Assembly (NCBI GenBank): GCA_900319905.1
Contig: ONQB01000017.1
Coordinates: 1-63,804, forward strand
Direction: 5' to 3'
DNA: 63,804 bases
Source of the DNA: an uncultured Prevotella sp.
Lineage (GTDB): Bacteria > Bacteroidota > Bacteroidia > Bacteroidales > Bacteroidaceae
The notes under the pieces are model-generated. The model was not told the DNA's origin and did no database searches. It saw only the letters and a program-made list of their open reading frames with translations. Made by a program: the position numbers and the translations under genes. Positions 34,877-44,950 of this stretch are shown here, piece by piece. Positions within the stretch are counted from its first letter, which is position 1; each line of letters begins with the position of its first letter.

Positions 34877-37216
34877 TCAGAACGGGTAGCCCACGGCAAA
34901 GTGCAGGCTTTGGCTATCCTTGAACTTGCCGACATTGTAGAAGCCCGACTCATAAGGCAGATGCAGGCCCACGCCCCAGTCAAGACGGATGACGATGAAG
35001 TCCATGTCATAGCGCAGACCGACACCCGTGCCCAGGGCCATCTCCTTCAGCGCGTTCTTTATCTGGAACTTGCCACCCGTCCGGTAGTCGTCGTGCAAAT
35101 TCCACACATTACCTGCATCGAGGAACACAGCGCCGTAGAGATTGCCAAACAGCCTCGGCCGGTACTCAAGGTTGGCCAAGAACTTGATGTCGCCCGTCTG
35201 GTCGAGGTAATAGCTTTTGGCCGATGCGGGATTGTGGTAACTGCCCGGACCGATAGAGCGTACGGTGAACGCTCGGATGCTGTTGGCACCGCCTACATAG
35301 AACTGCTCGCTGTAAGGCGCATCCTCAGAGTTGCCATAGGTCCACACGATGCCGGCATCCACATGTCCCACCAATGAACTATGCTCTGAGAGCTTCCACG
35401 TCTTGACTATCTCTGACTCTATCTTTAGGAACTGCGCATACGGGTTGTTGAACAGTTGCTTGTTTTTCTCATCCCATTTGTGTCCAGCCACCATATAGCC
35501 GAGCGACAGCAGGTTGCCCGACTCGCTGACCGTGGTCTGCCACCAGATGGGATTGAGCACTGTGGAAGGGCTGGTGTAGGTATAGACATACTGCATGCGT
35601 GGAATAAACTGGTCGCGCATGGTATAGAAAAGGTAGGGATTGACGCGCATCACGGAGTCGAAAGCCGTCGACGAGCGCCGCATGTATTCGAATGAGAAGT
35701 TAAGCGGGCTCCACTGGTGCCGGCTAGTGGCAGATGTCTGGAGTTCATAGGTCCACTCTCCCGACACGATATGACGTGTGAAGTAATTGGAGCGTCTGAT
35801 GATGTCGCTTGAGAACTTCAGCTTGGTGGTAGGCGCAGAGAAGAAATGAGTCTTCTGTGCTCGCCGCCACATCCACCGTCTTATCTGTTTCGACCAAGGA
35901 AGGATGAGTCGCGGGAACTGCAGTGAGGCGTCAATGCCATACTCGTAGCTGTTGAGCTTCGACGACGTGCCGTCGGCTTGATGTCCGGTCTGCCACTCGT
36001 AGCTGCCTTTGAGATTGATATCAAGCAGTTCGCCGCCGCGGAAGGCGTTGCGCTTGGTCAGACCAACGGTGACACCCGGGCCAATACGGTTATTGGTCTT
36101 GCCGGTAATGTTGCCCTGTATGTAGAAGTCGTATGGCTTGTCAAAAAGCAGGTTAAGACGCAGGTCAAGCGTATCGCAGGCACCGGTAGTGTCGCGGGGC
36201 GTAAAATTGAAGTCGACGAGTGAGAACAAACCTGTCGACGACAATCTGTTGGCGCTCTCCTGATGGCCGAGGTAGCTGTAGGGCTGCCCAGGCATAAGCC
36301 TCATGTTGCGCAGGATGGTTCCCACGCGGATGGGCGGGCGCCGTCCGTTGTAGTTCACGGCCAGGTGTCGCACCTTCACTGTGTTACGCAGGGTGTCACC
36401 ATAGTTACGCCTCATGTCTATATCGACGTTGCCGATGGCCCACTTGCGCTTGGCCACCTGCGGGATGTTGTCAGCCTCTTGGAAGCGCAGCTGCACATGG
36501 CCGGGCACCTGCAGGGTATCGGCAAGGTAAGAGGAATAGCCTGACTGGTAATAGAAGAAGCCGTTGTTGCGGAAGAGGCTGCTGATGCGTGACCGCTCGG
36601 CATCGAGCGTTGACACGTCGAAGGCATCGCCTTTCTTCACCTTTGCCTCGGCAAGACTGCTTCGGATAAGGCTGTCGGCAACAGGCGGAAAGCCCACGTA
36701 GTCAAGACTGTCGATGGTGAAGAGGGGACCTGTGTTGACCGTATAGCCAATCTTTGCCTCCTTGGGGTTGCGCTGCTTCACGACATCATAGGTCACATTG
36801 CCCCTAAAGTAGCCATGTGCCCGCAGCACTTCCTTTGCCACCGACGCACGCAGCTCGGGGTTGACCCAACTCATAAGCACAGGATTGGAGCCAAACGACT
36901 TGAGCATCCACTTGCCGAGGACGCCGTTGCTGTTGACGAACTCGTTCCACACCCACAGACCAATAGGAAATGGCGACCTCACACTGCTGCTGCCAAAGAG
37001 GGCACCGTTGGGGGCAGTGGCCAAGGCAGCGCTCACTTCCTCCTTCGTCAGCGTGAGATGGGCGCCACGGTCGGACGTGTTGTAGACAATCTTTGTCAGG
37101 CCAGTATACAACTGGTCGTTCTCCGGGATGCTCTTGGTGGTGGAACAGCCCACCAGAAGTGAGAGCACAGCCAGAAGGATCAGTGCGGGATATGATGTAT
37201 GTGCGAAGTGGTTCAT
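34877..37216 (-). CDS. tamL: TamL: BamA-like outer-membrane assembly lipoprotein
   Basis: Outer-membrane beta-barrel protein of the Omp85/TamA group (779 residues). In Bacteroidota the TamA role is filled by a lipidated form called TamL; here the signal ends LLVGC with Cys24 in a lipobox. POTRA-like modules occupy the N-terminal third. The C-terminal barrel includes the L6-type motif SIRAFTVRSIGPG and ends in VGYPF with a terminal Phe, as expected for a barrel. It starts 12 bp after tamB, so the two are one operon. Confidence 0.88.
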   Translation of the reverse strand: MNHFAHTSYPALILLAVLSLLVGCSTTKSIPENDQLYTGLTKIVYNTSDRGAHLTLTKEEVSAALATAPNGALFGSSSVRSPFPIGLWVWNEFVNSNGVLGKWMLKSFGSNPVLMSWVNPELRASVAKEVLRAHGYFRGNVTYDVVKQRNPKEAKIGYTVNTGPLFTIDSLDYVGFPPVADSLIRSSLAEAKVKKGDAFDVSTLDAERSRISSLFRNNGFFYYQSGYSSYLADTLQVPGHVQLRFQEADNIPQVAKRKWAIGNVDIDMRRNYGDTLRNTVKVRHLAVNYNGRRPPIRVGTILRNMRLMPGQPYSYLGHQESANRLSSTGLFSLVDFNFTPRDTTGACDTLDLRLNLLFDKPYDFYIQGNITGKTNNRIGPGVTVGLTKRNAFRGGELLDINLKGSYEWQTGHQADGTSSKLNSYEYGIDASLQFPRLILPWSKQIRRWMWRRAQKTHFFSAPTTKLKFSSDIIRRSNYFTRHIVSGEWTYELQTSATSRHQWSPLNFSFEYMRRSSTAFDSVMRVNPYLFYTMRDQFIPRMQYVYTYTSPSTVLNPIWWQTTVSESGNLLSLGYMVAGHKWDEKNKQLFNNPYAQFLKIESEIVKTWKLSEHSSLVGHVDAGIVWTYGNSEDAPYSEQFYVGGANSIRAFTVRSIGPGSYHNPASAKSYYLDQTGDIKFLANLEYRPRLFGNLYGAVFLDAGNVWNLHDDYRTGGKFQIKNALKEMALGTGVGLRYDMDFIVIRLDWGVGLHLPYESGFYNVGKFKDSQSLHFAVGYPF

Positions 37217-37228
37217 GCGCGATTACTG

Positions 37229-40200
37229 TTAAAGCGACGGTTGGTTGTTGCGCGTCGGTGTTTGGCTGGCAGTCTTCTTGTTCTTTGCCGTGGAGTCAGG
37301 TGTTGCGGCAGGCAGGTCCTCCTCGCCCTTGAAGCGGAACAGGTCGGAGAAATGGCGCAGCTTGCGCCTCCAGATGAAGCCACCACCAAACTTGCTCACA
37401 TTGCCCTCAAGCCAGTCATAGCTGTCACGGATATAGAACAGGTTGAGGTATTTATTCGACACAGGGCTGAGACGGTACTCCAGCGTGACGTTGTCGAAGA
37501 AGGTCTCGTTCTGCACCGCGACATTGGCGCCGGTAGATATTTTGCCGCCAATAGACACCTTGAGGCGGTTGTTCCAGAAGCGGCGGGCGAACTTAAACGA
37601 ATAGTCAGTCTGCATGTCACCATTGGTATAATTATTGTCAACGTTGAAGCCGATGTCGAGTGTGCGCAGGGCCTTGCTTGAGATCTGATTGATCTGGCTG
37701 TTGAGGAAGGCTGACAGGGCCGAGTTCATGGAGAACGCCGACATGTTGCCATCGGCCAGATACATGCCGGTGGTGAGCATGGTGACGGCCAGCTTGCCGC
37801 GTTCCTCCTTGGTCATGCTCTGCAACTGGTTGTGGATGGTCAGATCCTCAGGCGCATCAATGGTGAATTCCAGTCCCATATTGTTGAGCGTCTGACTGAC
37901 CTTCACACCACAGGTGAAGTCGACCGACCGTCCACTGCCCGACGACTCACCGACGGTAGCTTTGGTTTGCTCGGTAGCGGTAATGCTAAGCTGCGGATTC
38001 ATCGGGTCGCCTGTGAACTGTATGTAGCTGCCTTCGGCAATGGTGAACGTCTTGAGCGGGATGACGGGAAGAGCGTATTTCATCTCACCGCTGCCGATGG
38101 TGTAGCGGCCGCGGAGGATGATGCCGTCGGCCACGTTGTACTGCATGCGCATGTCACCGCCACCCACGACATCGATGTAGTTGGACTTGGCGGCATTGAG
38201 GTAACAGTCTACGTGAGCACCCTCGTCGATGCTCACCGACAGGTCCATGTCAAGGCCCGTGACAGGCGGGCGGTTGACCACATCGGTGGTGGTGTCGGCA
38301 AGATTGGTAAACTCCACGAGGTCCTTCAGCTGGTCGTCGGTGGTAAGCGGAGAGTCTTTCAGGTTGTACTTCAAGTCGGTAGTACCGAGCACGTCCACGC
38401 GTCCCCTCATCTTCAGGTTGTCAACGAGTCCATTCATCGTACCATAGAAGTTGACAAATGCCTTGCCAAAGGCCTCCGACCTGGCAGTCTCCTTGGCGTC
38501 GATAAGTTCAAAATTGTCGGCACGCATGCGGACATTGAGCGCCATGCGGCTGAGGTCAGAGAAGTCGAGCGATCCCTGCACATTGAGCGGGCTGTCGTTG
38601 TTGGCAAACACCTCGAAGTTCTCAAACTGTATGTGACTGTCTTGAATGGCCACGGGGTCGTTGGCGAAGCGCAGGCTCACGCCGTAAGGCTCGCTGTACA
38701 TATGGCAGGAATCGAGGTAAAGCTCGCCGTTGACATCGGGTGTCGACGGTGCCCCCTTGAGCTTGACGGTACCCTCGGCATAGCCGTTGAAACCGATGAT
38801 CTTGTCGGGGATGAAGCCGTTGAGGTACGCCATCGGCATACGGTTGAGGGCCAGCGACGCATCGATGACACCCTTGCCGGCCGAGTAATACGTACCTGTC
38901 AGCGTGCCCACCTCGTTGCCGTCGCGCGTGATGATGCCGTCGACATAGTGACTGCCGTCGCTCTTCGGCATATAAGTGAACTCCGTGCCGACGTTGCCCA
39001 TCGGACTGCCACCATACATGAGGTTGTCTACGTTGACCGTCGACGAGATTGACAGTTGCTCACTGGTCTGCACGAGGTGGAAGTCGCCATCCATCACGCC
39101 TTTGATGTCGGGCGCATAAGGGATGACCGACAGCACCTGGCCGAGGTTGAACTGATGGAGATCGACAGTGACGTCTTGCAGCGCCTCGGTATTGTCGTTG
39201 TTGCTGTATATCTGGACACCCATGCCGTCGTCGGCACGCAGTTTCATGTCGGCCCTCACTCTCCGGTCATCGCCGAGGTAGATATAGTTGCTGTCATTGA
39301 CAGCGAACTTCTTATAGCCCAGGATTGGTTCATCGCCGAAGAGATGCAGGCTCACTCCGTGGTTGTGGATGCTGGCCATCAGTCCCATGCCAATACCGAG
39401 ACGGCCCTGTGCATCGTAGATGCGGGGCTTCATCCAGGTGCCGTTCTCCGTGACGGCGCCGTCGAGGAACGCATGGAACACATAGGTGGGATTATCGGGT
39501 TTGTTCTCCACCTCAAGGTTGTAAGACATTGTCCTGTCATCGGCCGTTGTGATATGGAGGCTGACGGTATCGATGGGGATGCTGTCGACCACGAGCTTGC
39601 CGACTGAGGCGGAGCCGTTGATGCCCGTGGCGGGTGATGACGCCATGTCGACAAGCAGGTTGCCCACGTTGACACCATAATGGTGGAGCACGCGCATGAT
39701 GAAGTTGTCGTTGCCCGACGAGGCGTAGAGGCGCATCGTGGGCAGGAGCCGGTAGAAGCGTTCCTGGTTGATGGTGCGCTCTTTCATCTGCCGTTGCGCC
39801 TCAGCCATAAGCCGGCTGAAGCTCTTGATCAGCGGCTCGTAACCGCCATGGGCATTGAGATTGAGATGGAAGTCATTGCAGTCGACCACGGCATGGGTGG
39901 TGTCGCGGCGCGTGAGGATGTCAAGCACGAGGTCGTTGGGACGGTAGAATCGTTTGTTCTGCAACACGGTGATGTCGCTCAGCAAGCCCTGCACCTTATA
40001 ATAATGCTTCATATCGGTGCCCACATCGACGTGTCCGCAGAGCGACACAGCCAGGGAGTCGTCGACGACACCAAGCTTGCGCAGGTCGGCATGGCTGAGG
40101 TCACAGCCCACCGTAGCCTCCAAGGTACGGCCATTGGTGAGGGCATCGAGACTGAGCAGTCCCTTCACCATGGGGTTGGCGCAGTCGGCATCCACCTTGA

Positions 40201-41881
40201 TGCGGCCTCCTTGAATGTTGGCCGTAAGCTTGATGTTGTTGAGGTCGTAACGGTCGTATTGCATGCGGTTGACATGGGCGACGGCGTGGATGCGCGTGCG
40301 TGGCGACATCACGTCGGTGCCTGCGCCGCTGGCCGCGATGGTACCTGTGAAGGGATGGAGCGGCTGGTGGAGCAGGAAATGGGACAAGGGCAGACGGTTG
40401 GCCGAGAGCCGTGCGTTGTAGGCCATGCGCTTTGTGTCAATGCTGACATTGCCCCGCAGCGAGCCTCCGCCCTGCGTAGCCACAAAGCGTGACCCATAGC
40501 GGTCGCCGTCGACATTGACGCGGCCTCGGAAGGTGATGCCATTGGGGATGCGCACCGTGGAAGCGGTGGACGCAGGCAACAGCTTGTTGACGAAATCGAG
40601 CCGTCCGCCGGTGGCGTTGACGTTCAGGCCGGCGACGAGGTGCTTGCCTGTGAGATTGCTGAGGAAGCCGTCGGCACGCAGCTTCAGCACCGACGGCAGG
40701 TTGAGGTAGAGCTGTTGCAGGTGAAGCCGCTGCAGATTGCCGCCAATCTTGGCATTGACCACCAGCGGCACGCGGGGCCATGCGCTGACAATGTTTCTCG
40801 GCATCATCGGCGAGGCCAGGGTCATGAGATCCTGCCGCCCCACGGTACCGCTCACGTTGGCCGAGAAGTGTCCCGGCAAGCTGTCGGCAAAGGCATTCAT
40901 GTCCATGCGGAAGTGGAGGAGCAGGTCTGATGAGGGCGTGCGCAGTCTCAGACCGGGCAGGGCGAGCTGCAGGCTGTCCATGGCAAACGGACCGCTCAAG
41001 TTGTTGACAGCCAGTCCGCAACGTTCATAGAACGTCCCACCGAGCAGCTTCAGACGCAGCTGCGGACTGCAGAAGGAGAAGGAGTCGGCACGCAGCGTGA
41101 GATTGGTCAGGCCGATATGATTGGGGTCGAAGCCGGCAGTGCGCGGCGCGAAGGTCTGGTCGTAGTTGAGCGAACCGCCGTTCCAGTCGAGATGCCTCAC
41201 GGTGTAGAGGCTCTTGTAGAGGTCGAGGTAGACACCACTGGCGTTGGTACGGTTCATGAAGGTGTTGACGGCAATGGTGTCACCGGGCGTGCGCAGCGCA
41301 AAGGCCACATTGCGCAGCTTGAGGTCGTCGAGGTTCACCTTCCAGAAGTTCTCGCTGGTCGAAGTGTCCTTCTTGGCCGTGTCGCTGAGTTCGACCAAGA
41401 GGGAAGCATCGCTCAACAGCGCCGTATTGACACGCACATGTTCACGGCTGAGGTCGATGCCATGGGCACGCACCTTAAGCGTCCCCACCCTGCCGGCGAT
41501 GCGCACGTTGCGTATGAAATGGGTGGTGTTGACCTTCATCTGCTGCAAAGAGAGCTCGTCGACCATGACCTGGCTGCGCAGCAACGGCCACAGCTGCACG
41601 TCGGCCACCATACGGCGCACGTCGGCCACGGTGTCGTTGACGCCGGGCAGCGAGTCGTTGGGCTCGAGCATCTTCACGTTTTCCAACGAAAGGTCAAGGG
41701 GAAAAGCCAAACGCACATAGCCCACACTGATTCGCATGCCCGTTTTTTCCGAAGCGATGCGTGAGGCTTTATTGACGGCCCAACGCTGAAATGGCGGAAA
41801 GTAAAAAAGCAGGCATAGCAAAAGAAGCAATGTCAAGACGGAGCCTACTACGACCCCACCCCATTTGAGGACTTTCTTCAT
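37229..41881 (-). CDS. tamB: TamB-like translocation and assembly module protein
   Basis: A 1550-residue envelope-spanning protein of the AsmA/TamB group, thought to form a lipid- or protein-conducting beta groove between the two membranes. It has an N-terminal inner-membrane anchor (about 8-30) with AsmA-like sequence after it (ISVGYVRLAFPLDLSLENVKML), a long region of beta repeats, and a C-terminal DUF490-type region (about 1130-1500) with GxMxY and YIQFTGDPMNPQLSITA elements. The last 40 residues are Thr/Lys/Gln-rich. It is followed by tamL. Confidence 0.9.
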   Translation of the reverse strand: MKKVLKWGGVVVGSVLTLLLLLCLLFYFPPFQRWAVNKASRIASEKTGMRISVGYVRLAFPLDLSLENVKMLEPNDSLPGVNDTVADVRRMVADVQLWPLLRSQVMVDELSLQQMKVNTTHFIRNVRIAGRVGTLKVRAHGIDLSREHVRVNTALLSDASLLVELSDTAKKDTSTSENFWKVNLDDLKLRNVAFALRTPGDTIAVNTFMNRTNASGVYLDLYKSLYTVRHLDWNGGSLNYDQTFAPRTAGFDPNHIGLTNLTLRADSFSFCSPQLRLKLLGGTFYERCGLAVNNLSGPFAMDSLQLALPGLRLRTPSSDLLLHFRMDMNAFADSLPGHFSANVSGTVGRQDLMTLASPMMPRNIVSAWPRVPLVVNAKIGGNLQRLHLQQLYLNLPSVLKLRADGFLSNLTGKHLVAGLNVNATGGRLDFVNKLLPASTASTVRIPNGITFRGRVNVDGDRYGSRFVATQGGGSLRGNVSIDTKRMAYNARLSANRLPLSHFLLHQPLHPFTGTIAASGAGTDVMSPRTRIHAVAHVNRMQYDRYDLNNIKLTANIQGGRIKVDADCANPMVKGLLSLDALTNGRTLEATVGCDLSHADLRKLGVVDDSLAVSLCGHVDVGTDMKHYYKVQGLLSDITVLQNKRFYRPNDLVLDILTRRDTTHAVVDCNDFHLNLNAHGGYEPLIKSFSRLMAEAQRQMKERTINQERFYRLLPTMRLYASSGNDNFIMRVLHHYGVNVGNLLVDMASSPATGINGSASVGKLVVDSIPIDTVSLHITTADDRTMSYNLEVENKPDNPTYVFHAFLDGAVTENGTWMKPRIYDAQGRLGIGMGLMASIHNHGVSLHLFGDEPILGYKKFAVNDSNYIYLGDDRRVRADMKLRADDGMGVQIYSNNDNTEALQDVTVDLHQFNLGQVLSVIPYAPDIKGVMDGDFHLVQTSEQLSISSTVNVDNLMYGGSPMGNVGTEFTYMPKSDGSHYVDGIITRDGNEVGTLTGTYYSAGKGVIDASLALNRMPMAYLNGFIPDKIIGFNGYAEGTVKLKGAPSTPDVNGELYLDSCHMYSEPYGVSLRFANDPVAIQDSHIQFENFEVFANNDSPLNVQGSLDFSDLSRMALNVRMRADNFELIDAKETARSEAFGKAFVNFYGTMNGLVDNLKMRGRVDVLGTTDLKYNLKDSPLTTDDQLKDLVEFTNLADTTTDVVNRPPVTGLDMDLSVSIDEGAHVDCYLNAAKSNYIDVVGGGDMRMQYNVADGIILRGRYTIGSGEMKYALPVIPLKTFTIAEGSYIQFTGDPMNPQLSITATEQTKATVGESSGSGRSVDFTCGVKVSQTLNNMGLEFTIDAPEDLTIHNQLQSMTKEERGKLAVTMLTTGMYLADGNMSAFSMNSALSAFLNSQINQISSKALRTLDIGFNVDNNYTNGDMQTDYSFKFARRFWNNRLKVSIGGKISTGANVAVQNETFFDNVTLEYRLSPVSNKYLNLFYIRDSYDWLEGNVSKFGGGFIWRRKLRHFSDLFRFKGEEDLPAATPDSTAKNKKTASQTPTRNNQPSL

Positions 41882-41978
41882 AGGATGCGTTTAGCAAGAA
41901 TTCTAAACTGCAAAGTAAATAAAAAAAAAGCAAACTACTGCCTTTTCAGACAAGAAATGTTCCTTTTTTCTTAATTTT

Positions 41979-42446
41979 AGCCCCACCCCCGCGCTTCGCG
42001 CGGTCCCCTCCCCCAAATGGGGAGGGCTAGTTTCAATTGACGGCTCAAAGGGACGGAAGTTCTGTCTTTCAGGAGTTAGCAAGAGAATATTGTATTGTCA
42101 GAATCCCCAAGGGGGTTCTCTAAATACTCAAGTTTCGGAAGTGAATCAACCCTTTGCAGGGGCGGCCCTTGTGGCCGTCCGCAACCAATGGAGTGAAGAC
42201 TTGGTGGATATAATAGTTGACAATGTAGGTTGCGGACGGCCACAAGGGCCGCCCCTGCAAGGAATTACTGCACTTCCGAAACTTGAGTAAATACAATCAT
42301 TCCAGTATTAGACATTCTCGATACACACAGCGGTATTGAGGCTAAAAAGAAAAATCTTGAAAACAATGCGGTTGCATTGGTATAGCAATGCAAGCTTGCC
42401 CTCCCCATTTGGGGGAGGGAACCGCGCGAAGCGCGGGGGTGGGGCT
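41979..42446. repeat. Three-layer nested palindrome upstream of tamB
   Basis: Three inverted repeats are nested around one centre. The outer arms 41979-42027 and 42398-42446 are 49 bp with one mismatch. The middle arms 42125-42143 and 42271-42289 (ACTCAAGTTTCGGAAGTG core) are 19 bp and perfect. The inner arms 42154-42186 and 42228-42260 are 33 bp and perfect, containing GGCGGCCCTTGTGGCCGTCC. A short palindrome AATCCCCAAGGGGGTT lies near 42102-42118. The structure fills the gap between tamB and rluA; no coding frame in it is credible. Confidence 0.9.
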
Positions 42447-42467
42447 TCATTTGGGAGAGAACTAGTC

Positions 42468-43157
42468 CTATGGCTTGTCCACGTCAGCAACCGGTGCCAG
42501 GGCCCGCCACAGATTGTCGTCGGGCAGAGGTGCCACGACATGGATGGTCTCTTTGGAGACGGGATGGACAAACGTCATCTCGTGAGACAGCAGAGAGATG
42601 CTGCCGTCGGGATTGCTTCGCTGGGCTCCATACTTCAGGTCGCCTTTGATGGGACAGCCGATATGGGCAAGCTGACAGCGTATCTGATGGTGGCGGCCGG
42701 TCATCAGATGGACCTCCAGCAGATGGTAGTGGTCAGTATGGCCAATGACCCGGTAACTCAACAGGGCTTTCTTGCTGTCGGGCACCTCACGGTCGTAGGC
42801 GTAGCTTTTGTTCTGGCGTTCGTTGCGCACGATCCAGTTGGTGAGTGTGGCCTGCGGTTCCTTTGGCATGTTTTTGGTGATGGCCCAGTAGGTCTTGTGG
42901 ATGTCGCCCTTTCGGAACATCTCGTTGAGCCGTGCCAACGCTTTGCTCGTGCGGGCAAAGACGACGAGTCCGGCTACAGGACGGTCAAGGCGATGCACCA
43001 CTCCGAGAAACACATTGCCCGGTTTGTGATACTTCGCCTTGATATATTCCTTTACCGTTTCCGAAAGCGGGCGGTCGCCGGTCTTGTCGCCCTGCACGAT
43101 CTCGCCGCTTTGCTTGAAAACGATAATGATATGATTGTCTTCGTAGACGACCTGCAT
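42468..43157 (-). CDS. RluA-family pseudouridine synthase
   Basis: Converts uridine to pseudouridine in rRNA or tRNA. The 229 residues contain the catalytic motif HRLDRPVAGLVVFARTSKA (Asp in HRLD) and the RluA-type C-terminal segment LMTGRHHQIRCQLAHIGCPIKGDLKYG. There is no N-terminal S4 domain, as in the RluA/RluC short forms. Which RNA site is modified cannot be told. It starts 3 bp after fabG and is probably co-transcribed with it. Confidence 0.88.
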   Translation of the reverse strand: MQVVYEDNHIIIVFKQSGEIVQGDKTGDRPLSETVKEYIKAKYHKPGNVFLGVVHRLDRPVAGLVVFARTSKALARLNEMFRKGDIHKTYWAITKNMPKEPQATLTNWIVRNERQNKSYAYDREVPDSKKALLSYRVIGHTDHYHLLEVHLMTGRHHQIRCQLAHIGCPIKGDLKYGAQRSNPDGSISLLSHEMTFVHPVSKETIHVVAPLPDDNLWRALAPVADVDKP

Positions 43158-43160
43158 GAC

Positions 43161-43913
43161 TTACATATTCATACCACCATCCACCTGGATTACCTGACCG
43201 GTGACATAGCTCGACAGGTCGGATGCGAGGAAGGTAGCCACGTTGGCGATGTCGTCCACTGTTCCTGCACGGCGCAACGGAATGTTCTTCACCCACTCTT
43301 TGCGAATCTCCTCAGGCAGGGCACGTGTCATGGCAGAGTCGATGAAGCCGGGGGCAATGGCGTTGGCACGCACACCACGACGGCCTATCTCCTGTCCGAT
43401 GCTCTTGGCCAGGGCAATCAGGCCGGCCTTGGAAGCAGCATAGTTGCACTGTCCGGCATTGCCGTGGACACCGACTACCGATGACATATTGATGATGGAG
43501 CCACCCTTCTGATGCATCATGATAGGTGTGACAGCATGAATAAAGTTGAAAGCGCTCTTCAGGTTGACGTTGAGCACAGCATCCCACTGTTGCTCGGTCA
43601 TCTTCAGCATCAGACCGTCCTTGGTGATACCGGCATTGTTGACCAGGATATCGATGGAGCCAAACTCCTTCTGCACCTCAGCCACCACCTCTGCAGTCTG
43701 CGCAAAGTCGGCAGCATTGCTGGCATATCCTTTAGCCTTGACGCCAAGAGCCTGAATCTCACGCTCTGTAGCCAGACCGCCATGCTCCTCATCGATAAAC
43801 AAATCGGTGAAGGCGATATTGGCACCTTCCTTGGCAAACTTCATGGCAATGGCCTTGCCAATGCCTCGTGCTGCACCCGTGATCAGGGCAGTCTTACCTT
43901 GTAATAATCCCAT
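43161..43913 (-). CDS. fabG: 3-oxoacyl-ACP reductase FabG
   Basis: NADPH-dependent short-chain dehydrogenase of fatty-acid elongation (250 residues). The cofactor motif GAARGIGKAIA starts near 13. NNAG, the catalytic Ser in NMSSVVGVHG and the YxxxK pair in YAASK are present, and the C terminus YVTGQVIQVDGGMNM is typical of FabG. It has its own promoter at 43958-43989 and lies 120 bp downstream of a tetR gene on the same strand, which may regulate it. Confidence 0.92.
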   Translation of the reverse strand: MGLLQGKTALITGAARGIGKAIAMKFAKEGANIAFTDLFIDEEHGGLATEREIQALGVKAKGYASNAADFAQTAEVVAEVQKEFGSIDILVNNAGITKDGLMLKMTEQQWDAVLNVNLKSAFNFIHAVTPIMMHQKGGSIINMSSVVGVHGNAGQCNYAASKAGLIALAKSIGQEIGRRGVRANAIAPGFIDSAMTRALPEEIRKEWVKNIPLRRAGTVDDIANVATFLASDLSSYVTGQVIQVDGGMNM

Positions 43914-43957
43914 GATTGTTTTTATAGTTGATTAAAATTGTATCTTCAATGACATTG

Positions 43958-43989
43958 CAAATGTACGATTGTTTCCCGGCACAGCCAAA
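43958..43989 (-). promoter_or_regulatory. Promoter of fabG-rluA
   Basis: A -33 TTTG (43986-43989) and -7 TACATTTG (43958-43965), spacer 20 bp, minus strand. Leader about 39 nt. Confidence 0.65.
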
Positions 43990-44032
43990 CATGCTGCTAA
44001 CAAACCTGTGGTTTTTAACACTCCGCAAGTCA

Positions 44033-44632
44033 TCAGCGCACATTCGGTGTCTTATTGCCCAGGGCGCCATACACTATCTTGGCTATGAGCGGCCGGCTGG
44101 TCTCCTCGGTCAGCCCGTGGCCAAGCCTGCCGTAGATAAACGGCACCTCAAGACCTTTGATACAATAGTGCGTGATGTCAGCCACCAGCTCCACATTGTC
44201 TATGTCAAACTCGCCGTCGGCCTTGCCCTCGGCATAAACCTTCCGGAACAGCTCCATCTCGTCCTCGTCGAAGTTCTTGCGTACCTTCTCTACGGTCCAG
44301 ATGTTACGGAAAAACTCTGCACGGAGATTGCCGTTTCTCACCACCGTCTCCTTGATCATCGTCAGATGGGTGTAGATAAGGTCTATAATCTTATCCTGCG
44401 GCCTGATCTTCTTAGAGGCCACCTCGTCCAACTTGTCGCTCAGACGCTCCAGCTCCGACTCAATAACCGCATAATAGACATCGTCCTTGCGCTTAAAATA
44501 CGTATAAAGCGTGCGGCGACCCTTGCCCGAAGCTTGGGCAATATCATTCATCGTCGTTCCATTCAGACCGTTCTTCGCAAACAATTGTCGCGCCACGTCC
44601 ACCAGTTTCTGCCTTGTCTTTGATATTGACAT
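44033..44632 (-). CDS. TetR-family transcriptional regulator
   Basis: A 199-residue repressor-type protein. The N-terminal helix-turn-helix is clear: ARQLFAKNGLNGTTMNDIAQ followed by GKGRRTLYTYFKRKDD. The C-terminal ligand domain is helical and not recognisable. Its position just upstream of fabG on the same strand suggests control of fatty-acid genes, as with other TetR proteins next to fab genes, but no operator dyad is obvious in the 120-bp gap. Confidence 0.88.
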   Translation of the reverse strand: MSISKTRQKLVDVARQLFAKNGLNGTTMNDIAQASGKGRRTLYTYFKRKDDVYYAVIESELERLSDKLDEVASKKIRPQDKIIDLIYTHLTMIKETVVRNGNLRAEFFRNIWTVEKVRKNFDEDEMELFRKVYAEGKADGEFDIDNVELVADITHYCIKGLEVPFIYGRLGHGLTEETSRPLIAKIVYGALGNKTPNVR

Positions 44633-44673
44633 ATACCGCTAAGAGCTATAATTGCACATCTTTATTTCAAGTG

Positions 44674-44704
44674 CAAAGTTAACATGTTTCATTGAAAAAA
44701 CAAA
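44674..44704 (-). promoter_or_regulatory. Promoter of tetR
   Basis: A -33 TTTG (44701-44704) and -7 TAACTTTG (44674-44681), spacer 19 bp, minus strand. Leader about 35 nt. Confidence 0.6.
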
Positions 44705-44950
44705 ATCATTGCGCAGAAAACAATCTATTTCTCTTTCTATTCGTTGTTTATACTTGCAACTATTAGCCACCAGCGAGGCTCCTTCCCAGAGATATGGAAT
44801 GGCAAGCTACTACCGTCAACTCCGAGGCTGTTGATATGGGAGAAAATAGGAAATTAGTTTACAAAACGACGTTGTGGGTTTTCCGTCGTTTTGAAGAGGA
44901 AATTGGCTAAAATCGTCAAGAAAACCCATAAAAATCAAGGCAGCACCGGC
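44705..44950. other. Intergenic region, no gene seen
   Basis: The stretch between the tetR promoter and the 22-bp array has only an imperfect repeat around AAAACGACG and GTCGTTTT (44861-44891). Open frames here run into the repeats and resemble no protein. Confidence 0.4.

Noticed and set aside
37832-39052. 406-codon plus-strand frame
   Set aside because: Antisense shadow of tamB without recognisable domains.
42336-43484. 382-codon plus-strand frame
   Set aside because: Antisense to rluA and fabG, both with full catalytic motifs; it begins inside the palindrome.
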